NCBI GenBank assembly: GCA_033391075.1
Contig: JAWPMV010000001.1
Span: 2,604,001 to 2,668,000, forward strand
DNA length: 64,000 nucleotides
Origin: Bacteroidia bacterium
GTDB lineage: Bacteria; Bacteroidota; Bacteroidia; J057
Direction: 5' to 3'
Position numbers and translations under genes: made by a program. Shown here piece after piece: positions 26,448-36,465 of the stretch. The first letter of the stretch is position 1; every line of letters begins with the position of its first letter. The notes below the pieces were generated by a model, which did no database searches, had not been told where the DNA came from, and was given only the letters and a program-made list of their open reading frames with translations.

Positions 26448-27541
26448 TGCTGGCCCTGATCCTCTGCTCTGCTGGAATATATTTACTGATTCAAATCGGT
26501 TTGGCCATTGGCTGCTTTCGTATAAAAAATCCTCAACTAGCTTACAATCAGGATTTTCATCCAGTTTCCCTCATTATTGCAGCGCATAATGAGGCAGAAA
26601 ACCTCAAGAAAAATCTCAAAAACTGGTTGGAATTAGATTATTCTGAATATGAAGTATTAGTTGTACTGGATAGATGCTCGGATGAATCTGAAGAAATTCT
26701 GAAGAATTTTAAAGCTCAATACTCCCATTTACGTTACCTGAATATTGAAGAGCTTCCTGAAGATTGGGCTGGAAAGAAATGGGCTTTGCAGAAAGGAATA
26801 GAAGCCAGTAAACATGCATTTCTTGCTTTCACAGATGCAGATTGCGAACTGGAAGAAAAGTTTTTATTACACTTAAATGCCTTTTATACCCAAGGGAATG
26901 AGGTGATTCTTGGACAGGGTTTATATATAAAAGAATCAGGCTTCCTCAATCAATTTATTCGCTTTGAAACCCTTTACACATCTTTCCAATATCTCGGCTC
27001 AGCAAAATTAGGGTTTCCTTATATGGGAGTTGGTCGAAATCTTTCTTATACAAAAGCTTTTTATTTGGATAGCCAGGGTCTGAAAGAAATAAGTTCGAGA
27101 ATCTCAGGAGATGATGATTTGTTGATCAACAAATATGCCCGTCCACAAACTACCGCATGTATGATAGGGAAGGGGACTAGAAGTTTTTCAGAAGCAAAAA
27201 AGGATTTCAAATCCTGGATTAATCAAAAATTGAGGCACTTAAGCGCTTCCCCCGCCTATTCTCTAAGCTCAAAGCTTTTTCTTTCTGCCTTTCACCTCTC
27301 ACACACAGCCTTTTACCTGGGACTTATACTTTTTCTCATCTTTGATCGAACCTTATGCTTATTCTGGGCGTCTTATATAGGACGGATTGGAATTAGTTGG
27401 TTGATTTTTCTTCTTGTGAAGAATAAATTGGAAGACAATAGCCAGTTATACCTATTTCCCGTCTTGGATTTGTTGTATTTTATATACAATTTATCCCTCG
27501 TTCCGATAGGACTTATTCAGAAGAGGACGGCATGGAGTTAA
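26447..27541 (+). CDS. Membrane-bound glycosyltransferase family 2
   Basis: 364 residues. An N-terminal membrane helix (1-20) precedes a GT2 catalytic domain (PVSLIIAAHNEAENLKKN, VLVVLDRCSDES, FTDADCELEE as the DXD, ISGDDDLLIN), and three membrane helices lie at the C-terminus (about 285-355). This layout is typical of processive or lipid-linked GT2 enzymes acting at the inner membrane. The acceptor is unknown. It overlaps the M28 gene by one base and the sigma factor gene by 10 bp. Confidence 0.88.
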   Translation: MLALILCSAGIYLLIQIGLAIGCFRIKNPQLAYNQDFHPVSLIIAAHNEAENLKKNLKNWLELDYSEYEVLVVLDRCSDESEEILKNFKAQYSHLRYLNIEELPEDWAGKKWALQKGIEASKHAFLAFTDADCELEEKFLLHLNAFYTQGNEVILGQGLYIKESGFLNQFIRFETLYTSFQYLGSAKLGFPYMGVGRNLSYTKAFYLDSQGLKEISSRISGDDDLLINKYARPQTTACMIGKGTRSFSEAKKDFKSWINQKLRHLSASPAYSLSSKLFLSAFHLSHTAFYLGLILFLIFDRTLCLFWASYIGRIGISWLIFLLVKNKLEDNSQLYLFPVLDLLYFIYNLSLVPIGLIQKRTAWS

Positions 27542-28137
27542 AACCAAAAGTTTCTAAAAATACTAAAGAAGATAGGGAGCTGGTCGCAGCAGCACAAAGA
27601 GGAGAAAACAAAGCATTTGAGACTCTGCTTAAAAAATACCGCAAATCAGTCTACTATTTGTTGTTAAAAATGGTTAAGAATGCGGATGATGCAGAGGATC
27701 TCACTCAAGAGGCTTTTGCTAAAGCTTTCAACTCCATTGAAAAATTTGATTCCAAATTTGCTTTCTCAACCTGGTTGTTTAGGATTGCTACCAACAACTG
27801 TATCGACTTCATTCGTAAAAAACGTGTTCAAACCATTTCCATTGATTCTTCTATAGAAGGAGATGATGGCAGTTCTATGCGTTTTGATGTGAAGGATGAG
27901 AATCTGGATCCTAATGAAGCTATGCTTAAGCAGCAGCGTAAGCGCTATCTGAATATGGCCATCGAAAGGTTGCCAGAGAAATACAGAACATTGGTTGAGT
28001 TGCGTTACTTCCGGGAATTATCCTATGAAGAAGTGGCTACGGAATTAAGTATTCCATTGGGGACAGTGAAGGCTCAGTTATTCAGAGCCAGAGAATTGCT
28101 CAACCAGGAGTTGAAGAATCTAAAATCACAAATGTGA
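27532..28137 (+). CDS. ECF-type RNA polymerase sigma factor
   Basis: 201 residues. Region 2 (about 25-95) contains FETLLKKYRKSVYYLLLK, NADDAEDLTQEAFAKAF and STWLFRIATNNCIDFIRKK; region 4 (about 140-195) has RLPEKYRTLVELRYFRELSYEE... with the helix-turn-helix ending in LGTVKAQLFRARELL. No anti-sigma factor gene follows, which is unusual for classical ECF systems but common for this highly conserved Bacteroidota group. The ATG at 27532 lies inside the end of the GT2 gene, suggesting read-through or coupled expression. Confidence 0.92.
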   Translation: MELKPKVSKNTKEDRELVAAAQRGENKAFETLLKKYRKSVYYLLLKMVKNADDAEDLTQEAFAKAFNSIEKFDSKFAFSTWLFRIATNNCIDFIRKKRVQTISIDSSIEGDDGSSMRFDVKDENLDPNEAMLKQQRKRYLNMAIERLPEKYRTLVELRYFRELSYEEVATELSIPLGTVKAQLFRARELLNQELKNLKSQM

Positions 28138-28177
28138 TTTTTCCACTATTACTATTACAAGACTTTCCCGCAAATCC

Positions 28178-29173
28178 ATGATCAAAATTGGATTATTAGG
28201 TGTAGGCCATCTCGGCAAAATTCATCTTAAACTCTTACAGGAGATAGAAGCTTTCGAGCTTGTCGGTTTTTTTGATCCCAATAAAGAATTGGCTGAAAAA
28301 GTTTCTGCTGACAAAGGGATTCCCTTTTTTCAGTCAGAAGAAGAACTCCTTGAACAAGTAGATGCTATAGACATCGTAGCCCCAACCCTGGCTCATCATA
28401 GCTGCGCTATTCGTGCACTTGAGAAGGGAAAGCACATCTTTATAGAGAAACCGCTTACAAATACCCTGGCTGAAGCCAAGGAGCTCCTGAAATTTAGTGA
28501 GCAGCATCCCAATCTTAAAATTCAGGTTGGCCATGTCGAACGTTTCAATCCTGCTTTCCTTTCCGTATCACATCGGGATTTGACGCCCATGTTTATAGAA
28601 GGACATCGGCTGGCTCTTTATAATCCCCGAGGAACAGATGTTTCAGTAGTTCTTGACCTCATGATCCATGACCTGGATATCGTATTGTCTGTAGTGAAGT
28701 CGCCTGTTCGGAAAGTAAGTGCCAGTGGAGTTGCTGTCATCAGTGAATCTCCGGATATCGCTAATGCTCGAATCGAATTTGAGAACGGATGCGTTGCCAA
28801 CCTCACAGCCAGCAGAATTTCAGTAAAAAATCTACGTCGCCTCCGTTTCTTCCAAAAAGACACTTACCTGGCTGTTGACTTCCTGGAAAAGAAATCTGAA
28901 ATTTTCAAACTCAGCCAATCTCTTGATGAGGTTCCTGATGGTGTTCATCCTATTAAAATGGAATCTGGTCAGGATACCCGATACCTTTATTTCGAAAAGC
29001 CCGAAATCCACCCGGTCAATGCTATTAGAATGGAGTTGGAAGAGTTCGCGGCGGCAATTAGAGGGGAGGCTGCAATTCGGGTTTCTCTGGAAGATGGATA
29101 CAGAAATCTTGCCCTGGCTCATCAAATACTTCAGGAGATAGAAGATCTCGCTGGCAGGGTTCAGATCCCCTAA
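28178..29173 (+). CDS. Gfo/Idh/MocA-family oxidoreductase
   Basis: 331 residues. The N-terminal Rossmann domain has IGLLGVGHLGKIHLKLL (NAD(P) binding) and GKHIFIEKPL (EKP catalytic lysine); the C-terminal alpha/beta domain includes VLDLMIHDLDIVLS with the conserved His-Asp. Family members oxidise or reduce sugars, inositols or bile pigments, and the substrate cannot be read from sequence. It follows the sigma factor gene by 40 bp in the same direction. Confidence 0.92.
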   Translation: MIKIGLLGVGHLGKIHLKLLQEIEAFELVGFFDPNKELAEKVSADKGIPFFQSEEELLEQVDAIDIVAPTLAHHSCAIRALEKGKHIFIEKPLTNTLAEAKELLKFSEQHPNLKIQVGHVERFNPAFLSVSHRDLTPMFIEGHRLALYNPRGTDVSVVLDLMIHDLDIVLSVVKSPVRKVSASGVAVISESPDIANARIEFENGCVANLTASRISVKNLRRLRFFQKDTYLAVDFLEKKSEIFKLSQSLDEVPDGVHPIKMESGQDTRYLYFEKPEIHPVNAIRMELEEFAAAIRGEAAIRVSLEDGYRNLALAHQILQEIEDLAGRVQIP

Positions 29174-29484
29174 TTGTTTCAGATTATCAAAACTTTTACT
29201 ACTGCTAAGAACCCAAAATTAGCAGCTAGCTCCCCCTTATCTGCCATTCATGGCTTTTTACTAAGTTTTCGGGCGAAAAAGGCATAACTTTTGAACCTGA
29301 TTGAGAGTTGAATTCTCGTTTGGGGTTAATTAATTCAAGTACAAAATAAGAGGTCAGTCTTTGACTGATTCTGATGATTTTTTTTGAACTGTTTTGGTTA
29401 ACATTACCGACGTGGAGTTCAACTTAATTTAATTGATAAAAATTACTGTTTACCCCAATTTATCTTGACTGTTCTTTTAGCACT
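29174..29484. other. 311-bp intergenic region upstream of the 1438-residue secreted protein
   Basis: No open frame of interest. It holds a short hairpin, TCAGTC-TTT-GACTGA at 29354-29368, followed some bases later by a T-run (29378-29385), which could be a weak terminator for the oxidoreductase or a leader structure. The 3' part is AT-rich and probably holds the promoter of the large downstream gene, but I find no exact TAnnTTTG with a spaced TTG. Confidence 0.4.
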
Positions 29485-32400
29485 ATGAGGTTAAATTCTA
29501 CTAAATCTTCCTTGCCTATCTCCTTTTCTGGCAAAGACGTTGCAACTATTCAAGCAAAAAACAAGCTATTTTCTTTTCTATTTCTACTTTTTTTCTCTTT
29601 ATCGACTATCCAGCTCGATGCACAGATTAGTTTTAATTCAGCGAACCTGGATTTAAATGGAGTGGTTACCATCTCCAATGCTACTTCTCTGGAATTTGGT
29701 CCGGATAATCGTTTGTATGTAGCTGAGAGATATGGAAAGATTAAGGTGTTGGATATTCAGCGCATCGGATCAGCAAATTATCAGGTTACTGCTGCTGAGA
29801 CGATCTTACTGGTTGAAAGCATTCCTAATCACGATGACGATGGAAGTACTACTTCTCAAAATCTAAGACAAGTAACAGGTCTGATCGTTGAAGGGACTCC
29901 AGCAAATCCTGTCATCTATGTTGGCTCTAGCGACCCCAGAGTAGGGGGTGGTGGTAGCGGTGGTGATAAAGACCTGGATACCAACTCTGGTATGATCACT
30001 CGAATTACCAAAAGTGGTGGAAGCTGGATAGCAGTGGATATTGTAAGAGGACTCCCCAGATCTGAAGAGAATCACGCCAACAATGGGATGGCTTTTACTT
30101 CTTATGGAGGAAAAGATTACCTCATGGTGACTTCTGGAGGAAACACCAATGCAGGTGCACCTTCTAACAACTTTGCATTTATTACTGAATATGCACTGGC
30201 AGCAGCTGTAATAGCTGTTGACCTGACTGCAATTGAAGCCATGCCTATCCTCACGGATGCTAGCAGTGGCAGAAACTATATATATGACATACCTACCCTG
30301 GACGATCCTACCAGAGCCAATGCCAATGGAATCACAGATCCTGATGACGGAGGTTATAATGGTATCGATGTTGGAGATCCCTGGGGAGGAAATGATGGAT
30401 TGAACCAGGGGATGTTGATGCCCGGAAGTCCGATCATTATGATTTCTCCAGGTTACAGGAATACCTATGACCTCGTTATAACAGCAAGTGGTGGTCTCTA
30501 TGTTACAGACAATGGGCCAAATGGTGGCTGGGGTGGTTTCCCGGAAAACGAAGCTTCTGCCAGTGTTACCAATAACTACCGTTCCGGCGAACCGGGAAGT
30601 GATCCTACTCAGCAGGATAATGGAGAAGACGGAGTTCAAAACCAGGACCACCTTACCTGGGTAACCGATGATATCAGCACCTATGTTGCAGGTAGTGTAT
30701 ATGGGGGACACCCTTGTCCAGTTAGGGCGAACGTAAATGCAGGTCTTTATACAGTGGGTAGCCATTCTAGTGGTGGAGCTTTCTTTAGAACGGTTACTTA
30801 TGATCCAAATGGATCAGGAGATGAAACAGATCCTTCAAAGGCTTTGCCAGCAAACTGGCCTCCGGTTGATCCTAGTCTGATCGACGTAAGAAATGCAGAC
30901 TATAGAGATCCTAATAAAACCAATCCAGATGGTGATGATGATTTTTACATGACCAAATTGCAAAACAACTCAAATGGAATTGCAGAGTACACAGCTTCAA
31001 ATTTCAGCGGAGCTATGCAAGGAGATTTGATCATAGGAAAGAGTGGGGGAAGTTTGCACAGACTTATCCTTAATAATGATGGCTCTTTCAATGCAATAGA
31101 AAATAATAAGTTCTCTACCGGAGGAGGTAATCCATTAGGAATTACCTGCCAGGGAGATACAGATGTATTTCCCGGAACCATTTGGGTAGCTACTTTTGAT
31201 AATAGGGTTCACCTCTTTGAGCCCGCAGGATTCATTTCCTGTATCCTGCCTGGTGATCCCGGCTACAATGCTGCCGCGGATAATGATGGTGATGGATATA
31301 CCAATGGAGATGAAGATGACAATGGAACAGATATGTGTTCCGCTGCATCCAAGCCCAATGACTTCGATTCTGACCTCGTTTCAGATTTGAATGACCTGGA
31401 TGATGATGGCGATGGAATCAATGATGATAGCGATCCCTTTCAAATGGGGCAGCCTTTCGATATTCCTCTGATCAATGAATTATTCTCTGATAACCTTACG
31501 TTAGGAGGGTATCTTGGACTGGGACTTACAGGTCTTATGAACAATGGAGATCCCAATCCTAACTATTTGGATTGGCTTGATATTCCAGGAGAAGCAGGAT
31601 CACCAATCAATGATATTATGGGAGGTGCTATCGGTGCAGTTACCATTTATCAAACAGATGGTGATGCTTTCAGTGATGATCAGGAAAAAGCCTACCAATA
31701 TGGAGTTAATGTAGATAATACTTCTGGGCAATTCATTGCAACAGCTCGTATGATGCCTCCTTTCCACAATCATACGGGAGGAGAATCAAATGGTATGTTT
31801 ATCGGAAATGGTTTCCAGGATGATTATATCAAACTTGTTGCCTATTCTGGTGGCTTAAAAGTAGAAGGCGAAAGTGGCGGAACAACTATAGCAGGACTTC
31901 CAAGTGGAGCGCTAGGTGGTACTCCTACCAATAATCTCGATCTCTTTTTGGTTGTTGATCCGGTTGCAGGTACTGTACAGGCTAAATATGCAATAGACAA
32001 TGGAGCAAGTATCAATTTAGGAAGTCCTTTTTCAGTAAGTGGAGCATTATTGACTGCTATCCAGTCCAATACTACGCCTATGGCGGTAGGACTGATTGGA
32101 ACCAATGGTGGTAATGCCGAATTTGCAGCCAATTACGATTATCTGAATGTAGTTACGGATAAGCCTTTTGTAACACAGGTACTTCCTGATGTAGAAAGAC
32201 CTACCAGTTCTCCTCAGGAAACCACCAATCTTGATAATTATTTCGATGATAATGATGGCGTAGGAAACTTAACCTATACCGTAGAGAATAATACAAATCC
32301 TGCGGTTGGAGCGACTATCGCATCTAATATTCTGACCTTGACCTTTCCAGCAACTCCAGCAGAAAGTGATATTACCATAAGAGCTACAGATGGAAACAGC

Positions 32401-33801
32401 CTCTTCGTTGAGCAAACCTTTAAGGTTACTGTCAGCGATGCTCAAACGATCTTATATCGCGTGAATTCAGGAGGAGTTCAGGTAAATTCTATAGATGGAG
32501 AAATGAACTGGGGAGAAGATAGTCCGGGTACCAATAGTCCTTATTTGATTGATAATGGATCTAACCATACTTCGGGCACAAGCATGAACTCCTATGATTC
32601 TTCGGTAGATGGAGCAACAGTTCCTACTGGAATTTGGAGCAATGAAAGGTCTGACTTTGATGGAGGCGGTTTGATTGAATACCAATTCCCTGTGAGTCAG
32701 GTTGGTGCTTATGAAGTTCGTTTATATATGGGGAATGATTGGGGAGGATCTAATGATCCTGGTGAGCGTGTATTCCATGTACAAATCGAGGATCCTATTC
32801 CATCTGTTTATTCAAATGTTGACCTAAGTGATCAATTTGGACATAAAGTAGGTGGGATGATTTCCTTCACTACTCAAGTGAGTGATGGTAATCTGAATAT
32901 CAGATTCCTACATGGTCCTGCGAATAATCCACTCGTTAATGGCGTCGAAATTCTCGAAGGTAAATTCGGAAGCAATCCGATTGCTGTAAGCAGTGTGGCT
33001 GACCAGACTTCTGCTGAAGGAGAGAATGCAAACGTAACGGTTTCAGCTTCAGGCGGAACAGGTAATCTGGCCTATAGCGCCACAGGTTTGCCTCCGGGAG
33101 CGACTATAGACCCTACCAATGGACTGATTGGAGGTACAATTTCAGCAGGAGCATCCTCAGGTAGTCCTTATACGGTTACTGTTACCATAGATGACTCAGA
33201 TGCAGCTTCTGATGATATTCAAAACATCCAGTTCAGCTGGACCATCAGTGGAGCTATCTTCCCTGTAGAATGGTTAAGCTTTGATGTAAGAGAATACCAG
33301 GGTAATGCAGTCTTGAACTGGGAAACTGCCAGTGAAATCAATAATGACTACTTTGAAATTCAGAGATCATTGGGAGGTGGCCTTTATCAGACAGTTGGTA
33401 GGGTAGAAGGTACTGGAAATAGCAGTACTACGACTTCCTATTCATTTGTGGACGAAGACATCCTTTCCCTTAATGTGACCAACTTCCTTTACAGACTTAA
33501 GCAAGTTGACTCTGATGGAGTGTTCAATTTTAGTCCGCAGGTAGAACTCACGATTGATGTTCCATTTATGGGATATCCTGTTCCTTTCAGCAATGAATTG
33601 AACATTCGATATTTCCCCTACAGATTTGACAATCCTCAAATCAGGATTGTAAGTAGTCTGGGACAGGAAATGTTCCGTGCAGACATTATGGATACTTCAG
33701 GAATTCAGTATGTGAATACAGAATCCTGGCCAAGCGGTATATATTTCATCCACTTGAAATCCAACCGACCTAATCAGGTTTTTAAAGTGATAAAAGAATA
33801 A
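29485..33801 (+). CDS. Large secreted multi-domain protein with malectin domain and T9SS sorting domain
   Basis: 1438 residues. A long N-terminal segment with a hydrophobic helix (about 30-47, ending LDAQ) is the signal peptide. Residues about 50-580 look like a beta-propeller of the glucose/sorbosone dehydrogenase type (LEFGPDNRLYVAERYGKIKV; GLYVTDNGPNGGWGG). A calcium-binding thrombospondin type 3-like stretch (595-655) with repeated DxDxDG follows, then beta-rich modules, a malectin-like carbohydrate-binding domain (about 988-1162), a putative Ig domain (about 1168-1255), a fibronectin-like module, and a T9SS C-terminal sorting domain (1362-1438) with PVPFSNELNIR and WPSGIYFIHLKSN. Expected to be exported and attached to the cell surface or released. 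Enzymatic activity of the propeller is uncertain. Confidence 0.88.
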   Translation: MRLNSTKSSLPISFSGKDVATIQAKNKLFSFLFLLFFSLSTIQLDAQISFNSANLDLNGVVTISNATSLEFGPDNRLYVAERYGKIKVLDIQRIGSANYQVTAAETILLVESIPNHDDDGSTTSQNLRQVTGLIVEGTPANPVIYVGSSDPRVGGGGSGGDKDLDTNSGMITRITKSGGSWIAVDIVRGLPRSEENHANNGMAFTSYGGKDYLMVTSGGNTNAGAPSNNFAFITEYALAAAVIAVDLTAIEAMPILTDASSGRNYIYDIPTLDDPTRANANGITDPDDGGYNGIDVGDPWGGNDGLNQGMLMPGSPIIMISPGYRNTYDLVITASGGLYVTDNGPNGGWGGFPENEASASVTNNYRSGEPGSDPTQQDNGEDGVQNQDHLTWVTDDISTYVAGSVYGGHPCPVRANVNAGLYTVGSHSSGGAFFRTVTYDPNGSGDETDPSKALPANWPPVDPSLIDVRNADYRDPNKTNPDGDDDFYMTKLQNNSNGIAEYTASNFSGAMQGDLIIGKSGGSLHRLILNNDGSFNAIENNKFSTGGGNPLGITCQGDTDVFPGTIWVATFDNRVHLFEPAGFISCILPGDPGYNAAADNDGDGYTNGDEDDNGTDMCSAASKPNDFDSDLVSDLNDLDDDGDGINDDSDPFQMGQPFDIPLINELFSDNLTLGGYLGLGLTGLMNNGDPNPNYLDWLDIPGEAGSPINDIMGGAIGAVTIYQTDGDAFSDDQEKAYQYGVNVDNTSGQFIATARMMPPFHNHTGGESNGMFIGNGFQDDYIKLVAYSGGLKVEGESGGTTIAGLPSGALGGTPTNNLDLFLVVDPVAGTVQAKYAIDNGASINLGSPFSVSGALLTAIQSNTTPMAVGLIGTNGGNAEFAANYDYLNVVTDKPFVTQVLPDVERPTSSPQETTNLDNYFDDNDGVGNLTYTVENNTNPAVGATIASNILTLTFPATPAESDITIRATDGNSLFVEQTFKVTVSDAQTILYRVNSGGVQVNSIDGEMNWGEDSPGTNSPYLIDNGSNHTSGTSMNSYDSSVDGATVPTGIWSNERSDFDGGGLIEYQFPVSQVGAYEVRLYMGNDWGGSNDPGERVFHVQIEDPIPSVYSNVDLSDQFGHKVGGMISFTTQVSDGNLNIRFLHGPANNPLVNGVEILEGKFGSNPIAVSSVADQTSAEGENANVTVSASGGTGNLAYSATGLPPGATIDPTNGLIGGTISAGASSGSPYTVTVTIDDSDAASDDIQNIQFSWTISGAIFPVEWLSFDVREYQGNAVLNWETASEINNDYFEIQRSLGGGLYQTVGRVEGTGNSSTTTSYSFVDEDILSLNVTNFLYRLKQVDSDGVFNFSPQVELTIDVPFMGYPVPFSNELNIRYFPYRFDNPQIRIVSSLGQEMFRADIMDTSGIQYVNTESWPSGIYFIHLKSNRPNQVFKVIKE

Positions 33802-33856
33802 AGAATCAAGATAAATTGAGATGTGTAGTCCCTGTCGATCTATGGATTGGCAGGGA

Positions 33857-35164
33857 TTACTTCTTTCTGAAGAAAATATTGATAGGTGTTCCTGAGAAAT
33901 CAAAATATTTTCTCATCTGATTTTCCAAATATCTTTTATAAGATTCCAGTACGTGATCCGGATGATTTGTGAAGAAAAGGAATGTAGGAATAGCTGCCGG
34001 AATCTGGGTGATGTATTTGATCCGAATAATTTTGCCTCTATGTGCCGGAGGGTGGTGTCTTTCTATAGCTGCCAGCATCACTTCATTCAATTCATTGGTA
34101 GATACTTTTCGCTCTTTATTCTCAAATACCTGGGCGGCAGCCTCTAGTAATTTCAGGAGTCTTTGTTTGTTGATCGCTGATACAAAAATAATGGGGACAT
34201 CACTGAAAGGCGCCAGTTTTTCCCGAACTTTTTCAGCATAATCTCTGGCCGTATTGGTTTCTTTCTCCAAGAGGTCCCATTTATTTACCCCGATCACTAT
34301 CCCTTTATTACTTTTTTGGATTAGGCTAAAAATAGCCATGTCTTGTGCTTCGATTCCCAGGGTAGCATCTATCAGGAGGATGGCTATATCACAAGCTTCA
34401 ATTGCTTTGACCGTTCTAAGGGTGGAATAGAACTCAATATTTTCCTCTACTTTGGCTTTTTTTCTTAAGCCGGCAGTATCGACCAGAACCAAATCATTAT
34501 CAAATGCGGTAAAACGAGTATGAACACTGTCCCTCGTGGTTCCGGCTATAGGTGTTACGATATTAACATCTTTGCCTACCAGGGAATTTATCAGACTGGA
34601 TTTTCCCACATTAGGACGGCCAACTATCGCAAATTTTGGAATATCTCCATAGCCATCATCTTCAATTTCTTCTGGCAAGAGTTCAACAATTCCATCGAGC
34701 AAATCTCCCGTACCTCCTCCATTGGCAGCAGAAATACCAATCACATCGCCTAATCCCAGTTCATAAAACTCATATACTTCATGGGCTTGATTGCTGCTGT
34801 CCATTTTATTGGCAGCCAGAATCATTTTCTTGGTACTTTTTCTTAATAGTTGGGCGAAAGTTTTATCCAGGGGAGTTAATCCGGCCCGACAATCGACAAC
34901 AAATATGAGGACATCTGCCTCTTCCATCGCGATATGTACCTGCTCTCTTATTGCAGCCTCAAAAACATCCTCTGAACCTGTTACATAACCACCCGTATCT
35001 ATAACCGTAAATTCCCGTCCGTTCCATACAGCTTGTCCATAATTTCTGTCACGAGTTACTCCGCTGTGATCATCGACAATGGCCTTCCTTTCTTCAATCA
35101 GGCGATTGAAGAGGGTAGATTTACCTACATTGGGTCTTCCTATAATTGCTACAATTCCGCTCAT
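33857..35164 (-). CDS. der: Ribosome biogenesis GTPase Der
   Basis: 435 residues with two tandem GTPase domains, unique to Der/EngA, and a C-terminal KH-like domain. G1 motifs are IIGRPNVGKSTLF (near residue 7) and AIVGRPNVGKSSLI (near 180); G3 is VIDTGGY and VDTAGLR; G4 is ANKMDS and GVNKWDL. It acts in 50S ribosomal subunit maturation. A possible weak stem-loop (33826-33861) overlaps its 3' end between it and the convergent T9SS gene. Start at 35164 is the standard MSGIVAIIGRPN. Confidence 0.96.
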   Translation of the reverse strand: MSGIVAIIGRPNVGKSTLFNRLIEERKAIVDDHSGVTRDRNYGQAVWNGREFTVIDTGGYVTGSEDVFEAAIREQVHIAMEEADVLIFVVDCRAGLTPLDKTFAQLLRKSTKKMILAANKMDSSNQAHEVYEFYELGLGDVIGISAANGGGTGDLLDGIVELLPEEIEDDGYGDIPKFAIVGRPNVGKSSLINSLVGKDVNIVTPIAGTTRDSVHTRFTAFDNDLVLVDTAGLRKKAKVEENIEFYSTLRTVKAIEACDIAILLIDATLGIEAQDMAIFSLIQKSNKGIVIGVNKWDLLEKETNTARDYAEKVREKLAPFSDVPIIFVSAINKQRLLKLLEAAAQVFENKERKVSTNELNEVMLAAIERHHPPAHRGKIIRIKYITQIPAAIPTFLFFTNHPDHVLESYKRYLENQMRKYFDFSGTPINIFFRKK

Positions 35165-35214
35165 GCCTCTAGAGATGTTTCCAATATTTTGAAATGGGGC
35201 GCAAGCTACGAATT

Positions 35215-36465
35215 TTAACGCGCATCCAGCAACAATCCGTCAAATAACCAATTCGCAAGGAGTTTTCTATTGCCCTCTATCACTAATCTTCCCTGATCAT
35301 TGCGGTTTTTGATATTGCCTAATTCAATAAATACGGCAGTAGGATCCGTTTCGCGAAGCATATGCAGATCTCGGGAAGTTACAGAGCCGTTATACCCTCT
35401 GTCTTTGCGGTACTCATCATACTTCTGGCGCATAGTCTCCTGTAATTGTACGGCCAGTTTCTTGCTTTTATTGTCACCAATCTTATGGTAAAAGTATACA
35501 TCAGTTTTTTCCCCCTTGCTTTTAGAATCCACATGAAGGACCACTAATCTCTGATAATTCACTCCCTGCCGCTTGTTCTTTTTATAAAGCATATTTATCG
35601 CGTCAGAACGTTGTGCCAGGCGAAGTTTCTGGCTCTCTGGTATATCTTTATCTACCCAGCAGGTTTCATCTTTATCGCAGGGCAAAATTTCCCCTGAACG
35701 AATTCCATCATCTTCATCCCTGACTATCAGATAGACCGTAGCTCCATGAGATAGAAGGTTCCATGCAAGTCGCAGCGAAATATCATAGGCATATTCATCT
35801 TCACAAAGACTTTTTCCATAGAAAACACCTACTGCACCTGGATCCGGACCTCCATGACCTCCAACAATGTAGTAAACTCTTCCTCGCAGTCTTGTGCTGT
35901 ATAAAGGGACCCTTTCTTCTTCTTTCCCGAAGATAGGGTAGGTGCCTCTAAGCGGGGTTCTGCCCGGGCGTGTGCCGCTGCCTGCACCTGCTGATGGTCC
36001 GCTGGGCATGCCAGGTCTAGATGCGGAAACTCCAGCACCCAAAATCGGTAGCTTTTCCGAACGACAATTCATCCTGCTATATGGAACCCATAGCTCTCTA
36101 TCCTGACGGTAATCCCCTCTCTTTATCCCGGCCTGATGCATCATCTCATTGTATTTTTGGATGCTTTCAGCCCATTCGAGATCGTTGACCCCTGTAGTTG
36201 AGCGAATGCTTTTTCCATTATATACATAGAGATAAATGGGGAGTTTGTAGGTTTTACCCAGAACAAGACCCTGACGGGGCCGCATGCCATTTACCTGCCG
36301 GAAGTATTTCTGGTTACAGGCAGTATTTACTTCATAGTTTCTGAGTATGGCTAACATTCCTTCGCCTTTTTGGGCGGTAACTTCCAGATGCTTTCTGGAT
36401 TGGCCATTTAGATTGGCACAAAGGATAAGTGCCAGTATGAGAAGAAAAGATCTAGTAGAGTACAT
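35215..36465 (-). CDS. N-acetylmuramoyl-L-alanine amidase (Amidase_3)
   Basis: About 416 residues. A signal peptide (about 1-22) precedes a ~150-residue N-terminal region that resembles a LysM-like/linker segment (GEGMLAILRNYEVN, LVLGKTYKLPIYLYVY), then the zinc amidase domain from about 205. Metal ligands are visible: VGGHGGPDPGAVG (His), CEDEYAYDISLRLAW (Glu), VVLHVDSKSKG (His), and the catalytic Glu in VFIELGNIKN. It cleaves the amide between MurNAc and L-Ala in peptidoglycan, in the periplasm. The ATG at 36465 gives a clean signal peptide; an upstream TTG at 36477 is not needed. Divergent from the M15-like gene. Confidence 0.9.
   Translation of the reverse strand: MYSTRSFLLILALILCANLNGQSRKHLEVTAQKGEGMLAILRNYEVNTACNQKYFRQVNGMRPRQGLVLGKTYKLPIYLYVYNGKSIRSTTGVNDLEWAESIQKYNEMMHQAGIKRGDYRQDRELWVPYSRMNCRSEKLPILGAGVSASRPGMPSGPSAGAGSGTRPGRTPLRGTYPIFGKEEERVPLYSTRLRGRVYYIVGGHGGPDPGAVGVFYGKSLCEDEYAYDISLRLAWNLLSHGATVYLIVRDEDDGIRSGEILPCDKDETCWVDKDIPESQKLRLAQRSDAINMLYKKNKRQGVNYQRLVVLHVDSKSKGEKTDVYFYHKIGDNKSKKLAVQLQETMRQKYDEYRKDRGYNGSVTSRDLHMLRETDPTAVFIELGNIKNRNDQGRLVIEGNRKLLANWLFDGLLLDAR

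Noticed and set aside
29354-29385. Short hairpin with distant T-run upstream of the secreted protein as a terminator
   Set aside because: Stem is only six base pairs and the T-run begins ten bases later, so I noted it but did not call it a terminator.
29863-30765. Long open minus-strand frame (300 codons) within the large secreted protein gene
   Set aside because: Lies fully antisense to a domain-rich reading frame; the translation is full of Ile/Ser/Thr/Arg/Cys without any motif, an expected result of the opposite strand's codon bias.
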